From: Clostridiales bacterium VE202-01 | GTDB taxonomy: Bacteria > Bacillota_I > Bacilli_A > Erysipelotrichales > Coprobacillaceae | Assembly: GCA_000508865.1 (NCBI GenBank) | Contig: BAHP02000005.1 | Location: 1-59,624 of the forward strand | Direction of reading: 5' to 3' | DNA length: 59,624 nt | Part shown: piece by piece, positions 38,522 to 48,532 of the stretch | Layout of the letters: the number at the start of each line of letters is the position of its first letter | Numbering within the stretch: position 1 is the first letter of the stretch | The notes under the pieces: generated by a model | Database searches by the model: none | What the model saw: the letters and a program-made list of their open reading frames with translations, nothing else | Told to the model about the DNA's origin: nothing | Position numbers and translations under genes: made by a program

Positions 38522-39229
38522 ATGGATCTAAGCGAGCTTGATCAAAACGTCGTCCATCTATTTCCTAGTCATGCTCTAGAAATCGCTAAAAATAAAATCA
38601 TCGAAATGGGACATATTACAATGGAGGCTGTCGAAGGAATTCGTGCTTATTTTGATACTAAAAACAGCACTGCTAAAGATGGTGTATATGAGATGGAAAA
38701 TGCCATCAATACTTTAGATACTAAAATAACAGATTATTTAGTTTTAATTTCTCATGAAACATTAAATGATCATGATTCTAATGATTATTTAGCTAATATG
38801 AAAGCAATAAAAGATTTTGAAAGAATTGGTGATCTATGTATTAATATCGTCAAATATTATGAAGCTGTCTATGATGAAAAGGAAGATTTTTCATCAGAGG
38901 CAAGAAAAGATCTTGAAACGATGATGGATATGGTAATTGATATGTTGAATCGAGCTGTAGTGGCATTTAATGATCATAAATTAGAAGATATTGAATATGT
39001 AGATGAAAAAGAATCTGATCTTGATTATTTTAATAAAAAGGCTAAACAACGGCATATAAAACGTGTTAGTAATAAAATTGAAAAATCGACTTTAGTTAAT
39101 TCCACTTATGTTGATATTTTAGCTAATTTAGAGCGTATGGGTGATCATTGTCAAAATATTGCTGAAGCTTATGTGCTTGAAGAAGCTGCTTATATAAGTG
39201 AAGAGCCAGAATCTGCTTTTTCTAAGTAA
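38522..39229 (+). CDS. PhoU-domain protein
   Basis: The protein has 235 residues, all helical. Two PhoU-like repeats carry the metal-binding E/D-x-x-x-D pattern: DFERIGDLCINIVKY and NLERMGDHCQNIAEAY. It begins one base after the symporter stop, so the pair are translationally coupled. PhoU domains regulate phosphate uptake in complex with the transporter, often fused to it. It ends at an intrinsic terminator. Confidence 0.9.
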   Translation: MDLSELDQNVVHLFPSHALEIAKNKIIEMGHITMEAVEGIRAYFDTKNSTAKDGVYEMENAINTLDTKITDYLVLISHETLNDHDSNDYLANMKAIKDFERIGDLCINIVKYYEAVYDEKEDFSSEARKDLETMMDMVIDMLNRAVVAFNDHKLEDIEYVDEKESDLDYFNKKAKQRHIKRVSNKIEKSTLVNSTYVDILANLERMGDHCQNIAEAYVLEEAAYISEEPESAFSK

Positions 39230-39251
39230 AACCATGTTTAACATGGTTTTA
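39227..39251 (+). terminator. Terminator of the Na/Pi symporter-PhoU operon
   Basis: TAAAACCATGTT (39227-39238) pairs with AACATGGTTTTA (39240-39251) over a one-base loop (effectively a larger loop); the stop codon lies in the stem. Confidence 0.8.
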
Positions 39252-39304
39252 CTTTATTATTTCACCAAAAAATGATACTCTATACTATAGAAAAGGAGTT
39301 ATCT

Positions 39305-40356
39305 ATGAAAATAAAATTAACAAATTATGATACAAGTGAATATAAACTATTGGAAACTAAGCTCAATGACTTATCTAACAAGGTTATAATTGTGATAATG
39401 CTGATTTCTTTACCGTTTTTAAACATGATGATGAACGTTTTTATTATAAAACAGATATTTTTATTCCTAATAAAAATAGTCATCAAAAAAACCGTGAACA
39501 GCGTGATAAGTGGCTATTAAATTATCTTGATCATGGTTATAAATTTATTGGTAAAACGCATAAAATATATGTTTTTAAAAATAAAAAAGATGTAAAGGTC
39601 AAAGAAACTGATAAAAAACTATTACTCAATTATTTTAAAAAGAATAAAACATTATATAATATTTTATTTGTCTTTATTAGCTTATTTTTATCTTTTTTAT
39701 TGATTCCCAATGTTTTTATAAACAATGAACCAAATGAATTTATCACCAATGGTGCTATTTTGATCCATTATGCCCCGCTAATGCTATGTATTTCATTGAT
39801 AGTCCGCTCCATTAGCAATTATCTTCAAACTGAAAAAATTAAAAATAAACTTGTTAAATCGATTGCTTTAAAACCAGCTAAAATACAGCAGTATCGTTTT
39901 ATTTTATCAAACTGGCTTTTTATTATTTCTATTTTGATGATTATTAGCGGTTTTTCACTAGATGTTATCGAAAGAAAAAACATTCCTATAACAGATAATA
40001 TTTTAACTTTAAATGATTTAGGCTATTCTAGTGAACCTAGTGATACATATACTAAAAGTTCTAGTTTAATGATCAAAGAAGCATCTAGTTATTTTGAAAG
40101 TAATGATGATGAAATTTTAAAAATTAATTATTATTGTTTTTCTTCTAATGATAAAGCTAATAAATATTTAAATAATTATTTAAATGTTTATAATTATGAA
40201 AAGAAAAAGCAAATAGCTAATGGCTATTTACTTTCTAATGATTCTTTTTATAATAACATTATTTTTGTTCAAGATAAACAGTTGATTATTATTCAAACAT
40301 CTTTTGATTTATTAGAAAATGATCTTTATCAAAAAATACTTGATTTTAATTACTAG
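39305..40356 (+). CDS. DUF2812 membrane protein; one frameshift
   Basis: Frames 39305-39390 and ~39384-40356 join into about 350 residues. The break is at GG 39382-39383; one extra G gives LNDLSNKGYNCDNADFFTVF, the DUF2812 pattern, continuing through HDDERFYYKTDIF and DHGYKFIGKTHKIYVF. Three or so membrane helices follow in the middle, then a soluble C-terminal part. ATG 39305 is chosen since AAAAGGAG precedes it. DUF2812 proteins often accompany PadR regulators; none is adjacent. The function is unknown. Confidence 0.72.
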
Positions 40357-40380
40357 TCTCGTTTTAAACGAGACTATTTT
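40354..40380 (+). terminator. Terminator of the DUF2812 gene
   Basis: TAGTCTCGTTT (40354-40364) pairs with AAACGAGACTA (40366-40376), followed by TTTT. Confidence 0.85.
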
Positions 40381-40402
40381 TATAATTTAGTTAATAATTT
40401 GA

Positions 40403-40630
40403 TTACTTCATCAATTTTTTATCTGCATCATGTTCATTAATAGCATTTTTTACACAATGATTTAAATGATTTGATAAAACTTCATTATTAGCATTTTTAA
40501 TTAATGACTGTATCGCAAGTAACTGATTAGAAATATCAATACAATATCGATCATCTTCAATCATTTTAATAACAGCATCAATTTGTCCTCGCGCTGTTTT
40601 TAAACGCAACAATACTTTTTCATTAGACAT
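40403..40630 (-). CDS. csoR: CsoR-family copper-sensing repressor
   Basis: The protein has 75 residues, all helical (DUF156/CsoR fold). The Cu(I) ligands of CsoR are present as Cys in DDRYCIDIS and His/Cys in LNHCVKNA (with H at SNHLNHC). It overlaps the end of the copper ATPase/CopZ gene by 8 bp. It would repress the copA promoter through the operator at 43073-43091 and release on copper binding. No separate terminator was identified. Confidence 0.85.
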   Translation of the reverse strand: MSNEKVLLRLKTARGQIDAVIKMIEDDRYCIDISNQLLAIQSLIKNANNEVLSNHLNHCVKNAINEHDADKKLMK

Positions 40631-40829
40631 TATTGATTTCCACTACCTTATATCCGGCTTTCTCCACCGCTGCTTTTAAAACAGAATCATCTAAAGTTGT
40701 TTCAACAATTGCATTATTAGCTTCCAAATCAACAACTGCATTTGTATCAGCTAAATTGTTTAAAGCTTCTTCAACATGTTTTTTACACATTTGACACATC
40801 ATACCTTCAATTTTAATTTCTTTTTTCAT
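40623..40829 (-). CDS. copZ: Putative copper chaperone CopZ (internal start, see copA)
   Basis: From ATG 40829 (AAGGAG nine bases upstream) a 68-residue HMA-domain protein could be translated: [20 protein letters not shown] with the M-x-C-x-x-C copper site. This is exactly CopZ length. It may be an independent gene separated from copA by an assembly deletion, or an internal start within a real fusion. Confidence 0.5.
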   Translation of the reverse strand: MKKEIKIEGMMCQMCKKHVEEALNNLADTNAVVDLEANNAIVETTLDDSVLKAAVEKAGYKVVEINNV

Positions 40830-43061
40830 CTTTTTATTCTCCTTTTTATAATATGGTTTAAAACGTTTTAATCTAAGAGCATTACTTACAACACAAACAG
40901 ATGAAAGTGACATACACAATGAACCAATCATCGCATCTAAACGTAATCCTAATAAATGATAGAAAACTCCAGCAGCAATAGGAATTCCAATTATATTATA
41001 TATAAAAGCCCAAAATAGATTCTCTTTGATATTTAAAATTGTCTTTTTTGACAATTCGATTGAAGAAACAATATCTCGCATATCATCCTTCATTAAAATA
41101 ACATCAGCAGCATCAATAGCAATATCATTACCTTTACCAATAGCAACACCAACGTCACTGCGAACCAACGCTGGAGCATCATTTATTCCATCGCCTACCA
41201 TCATAACACTATTACCCTGACTTTGTAACTTTTTAATTACATTTTCTTTATCCTGTGGTAATACTTCAGCAATAACTTCATCTAATCCTAATTGTTGATT
41301 AATAGCATTAGCTGATGTTTTTAAATCACCAGTAAGCATTACTGTTTTGATCTTCATCTCTTTTAAACGCTCAATTGCCTGTTTACTAGTTTGTTTTATT
41401 TCATCAAAAATACTCACTAAACCAATTAATTTATTTTCACTAGCTAGAAAAACTAATGTTTTACCTTGAGCTACAAAACTATCTATTTTATCTTGATAAT
41501 CACTAAAATCAATCTTATTTTCTTTGATCATTCTAAGATTTCCGACTAAATAATCTTGATTTAAAACTGTTCCCTTGATCCCTAATCCACTTAATGATTC
41601 AAACTTATCAGTTTCAATCAATTCAATATTTAATTCCTCAGCTTTTTGAATAAAAGCATCAGCTAAAATATGACTAGAACCTTTTTCCAAAGATGCAATG
41701 ATCTTAATTACTTCTTCATTAGCTAAACTGTTGCTATAAACATCACTAACCTGTGCTTTTCCTTGGGTCAAAGTCCCAGTTTTATCAAAAACAACAACAT
41801 CAATATTATTCTCATTTTCTAAGACACTAGCACTTTTGATCAAGATCCCATTTGTAGCCCCAACTCCGGTAGAAACCATAATTGCTACTGGAGTCGCTAA
41901 ACCTAATGCACATGGACAAGAAATAACTAATACAGCAATAGCATTGGTAATTGCAAAATTCAATCCCATTCCCGCAATCAGCCAATAAATAAATGTTATG
42001 ATTGCAATAATGATTACTGTAGGAACAAAATATTTTACTACTCTATCAATCATTCTTGTCATTGGTGCTTTGGAACTAGAGGCTTCTTCAACTAACTCGA
42101 TTATTTTAGCTAAAGTACTATCTTCAACTGTTTTAGTTACCTCATATATAAAACTTCCCTGAAGATTATTTGTTCCTCCAATTACTAAACTAGCAACTTC
42201 TTTTTCAACCGGTAAACTTTCTCCAGTGATCATTGATTCATCAACTGAACTAAATCCTTGAATGATTTTTCCGTCAACGGGAATCGTTTCATTAGCTTTG
42301 ACTAAAACGTGGTCATTGATTTTGAGCTCAGAAATCTTAACGATTTCCTCATTTCCATCATTTACTCGACACGCTACATCAGGTGCTAACTCTAATAATC
42401 GACTTATGGCATCTGTTGTTTTCTTTTTTGATTTTGCTTCTAAATATTTACCAAAACTGATTAAAGTAACGATCATTCCTGCTGATTCTAAATATATATT
42501 GTGAACCAAATGCATTTCCATCATTGAACCAGTTAGACTCAAAACTAAAGAATATAAACTATATATAATTGCCGCACCTGAGCCTAAGGCAATCAATGAA
42601 TCCATCGTTGGATCTAAATGAATCAAATTCTTAAAGCCGTTAATAAAATAATCTTTCTTCAAAATTAAAATCGGAATTAAAAAAATAGTCTGTAAAGCAA
42701 AATTAATATAACTATTTTCTCTAATAAAAGCAGGTATTGGATAATTAAACATCGATGACATCGAAACGTACATCAATAAAGCTAAAGCAATAAAACAATA
42801 AATAAGACGTTTTTTTAAATCACTTAAATCATCATTATCTACTAAACTCTCATCAAACAAACTCGCTTGATAGCCACCATCATTTACAGCCTTAATAATC
42901 AGGGTATCACTAACTTTACCTTCATCATAATCAACATTCATCGAATTAGTCAATAAATTTACTTCTACATTATTGACCCCTGGTAATTTACAAACACTAT
43001 TATAAACGTGGTTTTCACAAGCAGAACATGTCATTCCTTTAACACTATATTTCTGTTTCAT
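40623..43061 (-). CDS. copA: Copper-translocating P-type ATPase, here fused to a CopZ-like C-terminal domain
   Basis: The protein as read has 812 residues. N-terminal HMA domain with [11 protein letters not shown]; eight helices; [10 protein letters not shown] ion-binding motif (about residue 380); [10 protein letters not shown] phosphorylation site (about 425); TGD, and [12 protein letters not shown] hinge. The core is family-length by about residue 743. A further HMA domain ([15 protein letters not shown]) then follows in frame. An internal ATG at 40829 has AAGGAG nine bases upstream, and one extra base in the A5 run at 40843-40847 would give a stop before it. So copA and copZ may really be two genes joined by an indel. 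Confidence 0.9.
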   Translation of the reverse strand: MKQKYSVKGMTCSACENHVYNSVCKLPGVNNVEVNLLTNSMNVDYDEGKVSDTLIIKAVNDGGYQASLFDESLVDNDDLSDLKKRLIYCFIALALLMYVSMSSMFNYPIPAFIRENSYINFALQTIFLIPILILKKDYFINGFKNLIHLDPTMDSLIALGSGAAIIYSLYSLVLSLTGSMMEMHLVHNIYLESAGMIVTLISFGKYLEAKSKKKTTDAISRLLELAPDVACRVNDGNEEIVKISELKINDHVLVKANETIPVDGKIIQGFSSVDESMITGESLPVEKEVASLVIGGTNNLQGSFIYEVTKTVEDSTLAKIIELVEEASSSKAPMTRMIDRVVKYFVPTVIIIAIITFIYWLIAGMGLNFAITNAIAVLVISCPCALGLATPVAIMVSTGVGATNGILIKSASVLENENNIDVVVFDKTGTLTQGKAQVSDVYSNSLANEEVIKIIASLEKGSSHILADAFIQKAEELNIELIETDKFESLSGLGIKGTVLNQDYLVGNLRMIKENKIDFSDYQDKIDSFVAQGKTLVFLASENKLIGLVSIFDEIKQTSKQAIERLKEMKIKTVMLTGDLKTSANAINQQLGLDEVIAEVLPQDKENVIKKLQSQGNSVMMVGDGINDAPALVRSDVGVAIGKGNDIAIDAADVILMKDDMRDIVSSIELSKKTILNIKENLFWAFIYNIIGIPIAAGVFYHLLGLRLDAMIGSLCMSLSSVCVVSNALRLKRFKPYYKKENKKMKKEIKIEGMMCQMCKKHVEEALNNLADTNAVVDLEANNAIVETTLDDSVLKAAVEKAGYKVVEINNV

Positions 43062-43072
43062 ATTTCCCTCCT

Positions 43073-43127
43073 TACCCCTCCCTAGGGGGTACGATTATAG
43101 TATAAATGATAATCTTAGAAATTGCAA
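43073..43127 (-). promoter_or_regulatory. copA promoter with CsoR-like operator
   Basis: On the minus strand TTGCAA (43122-43127), 17 bp, TATACT (43099-43104). Just downstream TACCCCTCCCTAGGGGGTA (43073-43091) is a GC-rich interrupted palindrome of the CsoR/CopY-like operator type in otherwise AT-rich DNA. Its position over the start region suits repression. Confidence 0.8.
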
Positions 43128-43143
43128 AAGAAATGCATAAAAA

Positions 43144-43166
43144 AACTATTACAAAAAGTAATAGTT
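43144..43166 (-). terminator. Terminator of the nitroreductase gene
   Basis: AACTATTAC (43144-43152) pairs with GTAATAGTT (43158-43166); on the minus strand TTTTTTATG follows. It overlaps the stop codon. Confidence 0.8.
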
Positions 43167-43701
43167 AATAAAATGTTGCAACCTCCGCAACTGATTTACG
43201 TTTCGGACGATCAGGTTCAATATCACCAATGCCTAATGCAATAACAGCAACAATTATTTCTTCTGTAGGAATATTTAGCATTTCTCTGATTTTTTTCTCA
43301 TCACGTATTCCCATGATCAAAGTTGCCAATCCTAATTCTGTTGCTTTTAAAATCATATTTTGATTATGAAGTCCTAAATCATAGCAACCCCAGCCATTAG
43401 CCAACTCATTGCTAGGACTACCATCTCGTTCAAAACCAGAACGATCTTTAACAAAAGTAGTAACGATCAAAACAGGTGCATCTTTACAATTTTCTTGATT
43501 AAATTCTGGTAAACATGTGTTTTTAAAGGTTTCTAATAATTCTTTTGAGCTAATTACATGATATCGCGCTGTCTGACTGTTTTTCCAAGATGGTGCTTCG
43601 ATTCCTGCTTGAATGATTTGTTTGATTTTTTCTAAATCAACAGTTTCATTTTTATATTTTCTAATACTACGACGTTGTTCAATAACACTTTCTAATTCCA
43701 T
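43165..43701 (-). CDS. Nitroreductase-family FMN oxidoreductase
   Basis: The protein has 178 residues with the nitroreductase FMN-binding pattern: N-terminal ESVIEQRRSIRKYKNE, PSWKNSQTARY, and ATLIMGIRDEKKIREMLNIP near the C-terminus. It reduces nitro compounds, quinones or flavins with NAD(P)H; the physiological substrate is unknown. It lies between htpG and copA with its own terminator. Ribosome site AAGGGGAA. Confidence 0.88.
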   Translation of the reverse strand: MELESVIEQRRSIRKYKNETVDLEKIKQIIQAGIEAPSWKNSQTARYHVISSKELLETFKNTCLPEFNQENCKDAPVLIVTTFVKDRSGFERDGSPSNELANGWGCYDLGLHNQNMILKATELGLATLIMGIRDEKKIREMLNIPTEEIIVAVIALGIGDIEPDRPKRKSVAEVATFY

Positions 43702-43730
43702 TTTTATTCCCCTTTTTTTACTATTATAGC

Positions 43731-43759
43731 ATAAATAGGCTAATTATTAGCCTATTTAT
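43731..43759. terminator. Stem-loop after htpG
   Basis: ATAAATAGGCTAAT (43731-43744) pairs exactly with ATTAGCCTATTTAT (43746-43759). There is no long T tract, so it may act as a weak terminator or mRNA 3' stabiliser. It overlaps the htpG stop. Confidence 0.6.
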
Positions 43760-45648
43760 TATTTATTTAATTCAATCATTAAATCACAAATTTTATTTGA
43801 GAATTCAACTGGATTATCAATTGAGAATCCTTCAATCAATAATGCTTGATCATATAAAATACTTGCATAGTCTCCAACTTTATCTTTGTTATTTTCATAA
43901 ACCTTTTTCATCGCATTGAAAATATCGTGATTTGGATTGATTTCTAAAATTCTTCCTGCTTTAACATTATTACCTTCAGGCATTTGATTTAAAACCTTTT
44001 CCATTTCAAATGATACCCCATCGCTTGATACTAAGCATACTGGATGTGATTTTAAACGTGAAGATACTTTAACATCAACAACTTTATCACCTAATGAATC
44101 TTTGATTGCTGTCAATAAATCTTTATTTTCTTCATTAGTCTTTTCTAATTGTTTCTTTTCTTCTTCTGTTTCAATATCTAAATCACCTTGAGCCACAGAT
44201 TTAAATGGTTTTTCTTTATAATCTCGCATCATTTGAAAACAGAACTCATCAACATTGTCAGTTAAATATAAGACATCATAACCTTTATCTTTAACTAGTT
44301 CCACTTGTGGTAAAGTAGCGATCTTTTCCCTAGTTTCACCACTTGCAAAATAAATTTCTTTTTGTCCTTCAGGCATATTTTCAACATATTGAGCCAAAGT
44401 AATAAGTTTTTCTTCTTTACTAGAATAGTATAATAATAGATCTTGAAGTTTTTCTTTTAACATTCCATAACTATTATAAATACCAAATTTCAACTGTAAA
44501 CCAAAGCTATCAAAAAATTCTTCATATTTTTCACGATCTTTTTTTAGCATTGTTTCTAATTCACTTTGAATCTTCTTTTCAATCTTATCAGCAATCACCT
44601 TTAGTTGACGATCATGCTGTAACATTTCTCGTGAGATATTTAATGATAGGTCTTCAGAATCTACTAATCCTTTAACAAATCTAAAATGCTCAGGTACTAA
44701 TTCACTAGCTTTATCCATAATAAAGACACCACGTGAATATAATTGTAATCCTTTTTCATATTCATTTGAGTAGTAATTCATCGGTGGTTTAGAAGGTATA
44801 AACAATATTGAATCATATGACACATTACCTTCAACACGAGTATGAATCACTTTCAATGGATCATTGAAATCATTAAATTTATCTTTATAGAACTCATTGT
44901 ATTCTTCATCTGTAATATCTTTTTTATTTCTTTTCCATAAAGGTACCATTGAATTTAATGTTTGATTTTCAATTACATCTTCATATTCATCACTATCTTC
45001 TTTTTTCTTAGAAACAGTCATATCCATTTTAATTGGATAATGAACATAATCAGAATATTTCTTTACTAAATCACGAATATGATACTGATTTACATATTCA
45101 TCATAATTTTCATCTTCAGTATTATCTTTTAAATATAATTTGATCGTTGTTCCATGTTCACTAACATCTGTTTCAAAAATTTCATAACCATCACTAACTT
45201 CAGATACCCAAGTATGTCCCTGATCACTACCATATTTTTTAGAAATTACTTCTACTTTTTTAGCGACCATAAAAGCAGCATAGAAACCAACTCCAAATTG
45301 ACCAATAATATCAATATCATCATGATCATTTTCATTTTTGAACTCAAAAGATCCACTATTAGCAATCGTACCTAGATGAGTTTCTAATTCATCTTTATCC
45401 ATCCCGATTCCATGATCTTTAATTGTTAAAACACGTTTATCTTTATCTAAACCAATTTCGATATTCAAATCATCACGATTAATTGATGAAATATTTTCAG
45501 TAAGTGCTTTATAATATAATTTATCACTTGCATCACTTGCATTAGAAATTAACTCTCTTAAAAAAATTTCTTTATGTGTATAAATAGAATTAATCATTAA
45601 ATCTAATAATCTTTTTGATTCCGCTTTGAATTGTTTCTTTTCAGCCAT
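43759..45648 (-). CDS. htpG: Hsp90 family chaperone HtpG
   Basis: The protein has 629 residues. GHKL ATPase motifs are clear: FLRELISNASDASDK, KDHGIGMDKDEL, GQFGVGFYAAFMV. The middle and C-terminal dimerisation domains follow (SREMLQHDRQLKVI). It is the ATP-dependent chaperone of the cytosol. Two CIRCE elements upstream indicate HrcA control, unlike Bacillus subtilis where htpG is not in the HrcA regulon. Ribosome site GGAGATG. Confidence 0.95.
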   Translation of the reverse strand: MAEKKQFKAESKRLLDLMINSIYTHKEIFLRELISNASDASDKLYYKALTENISSINRDDLNIEIGLDKDKRVLTIKDHGIGMDKDELETHLGTIANSGSFEFKNENDHDDIDIIGQFGVGFYAAFMVAKKVEVISKKYGSDQGHTWVSEVSDGYEIFETDVSEHGTTIKLYLKDNTEDENYDEYVNQYHIRDLVKKYSDYVHYPIKMDMTVSKKKEDSDEYEDVIENQTLNSMVPLWKRNKKDITDEEYNEFYKDKFNDFNDPLKVIHTRVEGNVSYDSILFIPSKPPMNYYSNEYEKGLQLYSRGVFIMDKASELVPEHFRFVKGLVDSEDLSLNISREMLQHDRQLKVIADKIEKKIQSELETMLKKDREKYEEFFDSFGLQLKFGIYNSYGMLKEKLQDLLLYYSSKEEKLITLAQYVENMPEGQKEIYFASGETREKIATLPQVELVKDKGYDVLYLTDNVDEFCFQMMRDYKEKPFKSVAQGDLDIETEEEKKQLEKTNEENKDLLTAIKDSLGDKVVDVKVSSRLKSHPVCLVSSDGVSFEMEKVLNQMPEGNNVKAGRILEINPNHDIFNAMKKVYENNKDKVGDYASILYDQALLIEGFSIDNPVEFSNKICDLMIELNK

Positions 45649-45669
45649 AATTACATCTCCATTCTTATA

Positions 45670-45743
45670 TTAGCACTCATCTTTCTTTTGTGCTAAAGCT
45701 ATTTTAATACAACGTCTTAGCACTGTCAACCCCCGAGTGCTAG
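45670..45743 (-). promoter_or_regulatory. htpG promoter with two CIRCE elements (HrcA operators)
   Basis: CIRCE 1: TTAGCACTC-N9-TTGTGCTAA (45670-45696). CIRCE 2: TTAGCACTG-N9-GAGTGCTAG (45717-45743). Consensus is TTAGCACTC-N9-GAGTGCTAA. On the minus strand TTGACA (45724-45729) lies in the second element, then 17 bp and TAAAAT (45701-45706) between the two. HrcA on either site would block initiation. Confidence 0.88.
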
Positions 45744-45787
45744 TTTTTTAAATTTTTTTGCTAAACTTTATATTTAATAAACATTTA

Positions 45788-47358
45788 TTATTTTGAACTC
45801 AGTTTTTTATGCATAAACGCAATAAAACTTTGAATTCCGATAACTGCTAATAAAATATAATATGGTGAATACAAAAACAAATATCTGGCTCTTGCTTCAA
45901 ACAACAATAAAAATAAGGTAATTCCAATAATTGCCAAAACAATTACATATATATCTTTTTTATCAGTATTAGCAATTCTTTTAACTGCAAGCAGAATAAA
46001 AAATAAAATCGTTATCCAAATACTTTGTTGATAGGTTGCATAACTTTTGTAGTATAAGCCATCATAATAATAAATATCTCGCAATATTTTAGCACTAGAA
46101 TTATTGGGTGCTTCTAAAACAGTAAGATAAAAACCGCCTTCAACACTCCAGGCAAAAGTACCATCATTATAATTAGTCATCAACTTCTCACCTAATAATT
46201 TAAAATATCCAGAAATGCCATAATCTTCTAATCTTTTTTTTACCATTTCTAAATTAGCCTTGATTTTTTCTTCTTTTCCGATAAACGAAGCTGTATACAT
46301 CACATCATCTTCATAATAAACACCTTTTGTAACTGGATTCATCCCCATCATCAAAAAATGGGTAAGTGGAAAAGCATCAGCTTCATTTTCTTCATAACCG
46401 ATATAATTATTAGAATAATTTTTAATAGTCAAAAAAACCATCATACAAGAAAGTAATACTAATAAAAATCTAGTACATTTTAATTTTCGCTTATTACTAT
46501 AAAAAACAAATTTCCAAAATTCCACTAACATGATTGCAATTAAAATAATGATACAGGTTGGTTTAATTAAATAGCCAATCAATGATAAGATAAAAATTAA
46601 ACTCCAGGCTAAATATTCATTCATATTCTTTCGATTTAAATAAAAGTATAAAACTGCTGTGGTAAAAATAATTGAATAACTATCTGAATAAGGAATTGTT
46701 ATCCATGGTGATAAAGCAATATAAATACTATAAATAAACAATGTTAAAACTGAATAATATCTATTTTTAAAAATAATTGCAGCACTTTTAGTAATAAACC
46801 AAGCTGAGATATTCACCAATAAAACACTTATTACAACTAGTGAAAAATCAAGATTTTCTATTTTTAAAAATATCGCGACTTCTTTAATTATTGTAAAGAT
46901 AAATGTTAAAAAGACATTATTAGGATATCTTGTAAAATAACCATAATTTACATACTGCGAATTTAAAAGCTGCTGATTCGCTAAATCAGTTGAAGTATTT
47001 CTTAAAATAGAAACATCCCACCCTGATAAAAATAAATATTATAAGCTATATATAATTGAATAATTAATAAAATAATACAAGCAGCAATCAGTAAGATATT
47101 ACATTCTCTTTTAGATAATTTATTAATATGTCTTCTAAAAAAGATATTATAAATCGTCCCCAAGACTAGTACCCCTATTATTCCTAAAATCAACAATACC
47201 CCATTAGACATAGTTACATTATTTTTACATGCATAATCCATACCTTGAGAAAATATAATATTCATTCCTAAAATCATTAAAATCATAATTCCAAATAATC
47301 CAATTATTATTTTATAAAAAACGCTTGAAATATTTTCTTTATCACGCATTATGATCAC
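45788..47358 (-). CDS. Polytopic membrane glycosyltransferase-like protein (GT-C type); one frameshift
   Basis: Frames 47358-47002 and ~47025-45788 join into about 523 residues with roughly ten membrane helices. The break is near the C3 runs at 47017-47023; one extra base gives YNIYFYQGWDVSILRNTS, continuing through NYGYFTRYPNNVFLTF. An extracellular loop with an R-Y-P-N-N motif early and another large loop later resemble GT39/GT-C enzymes that use lipid-linked sugars. The acceptor is unknown. It is upstream of the htpG promoter with no clear terminator. Confidence 0.68.
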
Positions 47359-47393
47359 CTGTTTTTACATTACTATTTTTAAATCCATAACTG

Positions 47394-48227
47394 TTAAATT
47401 ATTCCTAAATTAACAAAACCATCATAAACTCCATCTTCATCAACACTCTTACATATACTTGAAGCTATTTCTTTAAGTTTTGCATTGCCATTTGCCATAA
47501 CCACACCATGATCAACAAAATCAATCATTTCATAATCATTCATACTATCACCAAAAGCAATAGTATCTTTTATATCAATATTTAGATAATCAATTGCATA
47601 TTGAATTCCTGTAGCTTTATTATCTGTCTTTGAAATTAACTCTCCGTTGATCGTAGTTTCATCAAACATCTCATGAATTACTATATTAACATCATCTTTT
47701 AATTGTTTTAAAGCATTATCAAGTTTTTCTTGATTTAATGAAATAAAACAAATCTTATGAACTCCTTGATTAGTGTAAGTATTTATATCTTTGATATTAA
47801 ACTTATCATGCTGTTGAGCTTTTAAACGTTCAAATTCAGAATTGCCTATTTCAAAATTTATTCCTCCAACAAATAACTGAACCATCTTATCTGACGTAAA
47901 AGTCATTGTTGTACATTCATAATTATAATAAATATTAAATTTATCAAAAATACTTGTAATTTTATTAACTAATGAATTATCAAAGTATGCACTATGTACT
48001 ACTTTGTTATTGATTTCTACGTAGCTACCAGCACTAGCAATAATACCATCAAATTCAACTGCATTTAACTCATTTTTTATACCAGCTTTATTTCTACCCG
48101 TACAAATAAAAACTTTATGTCCATTTTCACGAGCCTTTTTTATCCCTTCTTTTACTTTTTCGCTCATTTCTCGATGATTAGCTACTAAAGTTCCATCAAC
48201 ATCTAAAAAAATTGCTTTTTTATTCAT
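47394..48227 (-). CDS. Cof-type HAD-superfamily phosphatase
   Basis: The protein has about 277 residues from ATG 48227, which follows TAGGAGGGC; the frame extends further upstream without a ribosome site. Motif I AIFLDVDGTL, motif II FICTGRN, motif IV TIAFGDSMNDYEMI; C2B cap between. Same family as the gene at 6837 but not close in sequence. It dephosphorylates small phosphorylated metabolites; specificity is unknown. It lies 35 bp upstream of the GT-C-like gene on the same strand. Confidence 0.88.
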   Translation of the reverse strand: MNKKAIFLDVDGTLVANHREMSEKVKEGIKKARENGHKVFICTGRNKAGIKNELNAVEFDGIIASAGSYVEINNKVVHSAYFDNSLVNKITSIFDKFNIYYNYECTTMTFTSDKMVQLFVGGINFEIGNSEFERLKAQQHDKFNIKDINTYTNQGVHKICFISLNQEKLDNALKQLKDDVNIVIHEMFDETTINGELISKTDNKATGIQYAIDYLNIDIKDTIAFGDSMNDYEMIDFVDHGVVMANGNAKLKEIASSICKSVDEDGVYDGFVNLGII

Positions 48228-48301
48228 AAGCCCTCCTAAAATATAATTTATTTCATTATACAACTATTGTAATAATTTTTCTTCTTTTTTACAAATAAAA
48301 A

Positions 48302-48323
48302 AGGAAGTGTATCAACACTTCCT
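48302..48323 (-). terminator. Terminator of the feo operon
   Basis: AGGAAGTGT (48302-48310) pairs with ACACTTCCT (48315-48323); TTTTTTATTTG follows on the minus strand. The stem includes the last codons of the Cys-rich gene. Confidence 0.85.
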
Positions 48324-48527
48324 AGCATGATCATGATGATAAGTATCAACTAAATTACTTTTACTATTACACAAGCCGCCACAGCTATTACAATTACCAC
48401 CACAACTTGACTTGCCATTAGCTTTATCTTTCCTAATTGAACGTATCGCTAAAACTACTGCAAACACAATAATTAAACTCACTAAAATCGTTGAAAAATT
48501 TTCATTTAGCCATACCATCATTAACAT
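48312..48527 (-). CDS. FeoB-associated Cys-rich membrane protein
   Basis: The protein has about 71 residues (ATG 48518 is an alternative start). One membrane helix (FSTILVSLIIVFAVVLAI) is followed by a Cys cluster SSCGGNCNSCGGLCNS and a His-rich tail (YHHDHARKC). This matches the small FeoB-associated Cys-rich family encoded after feoB in many Bacillota. It lies 5 bp after feoB. It is presumed to help iron transfer or assembly. Confidence 0.85.
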   Translation of the reverse strand: MLMMVWLNENFSTILVSLIIVFAVVLAIRSIRKDKANGKSSCGGNCNSCGGLCNSKSNLVDTYHHDHARKC

Positions 48528-48532
48528 CTCCT

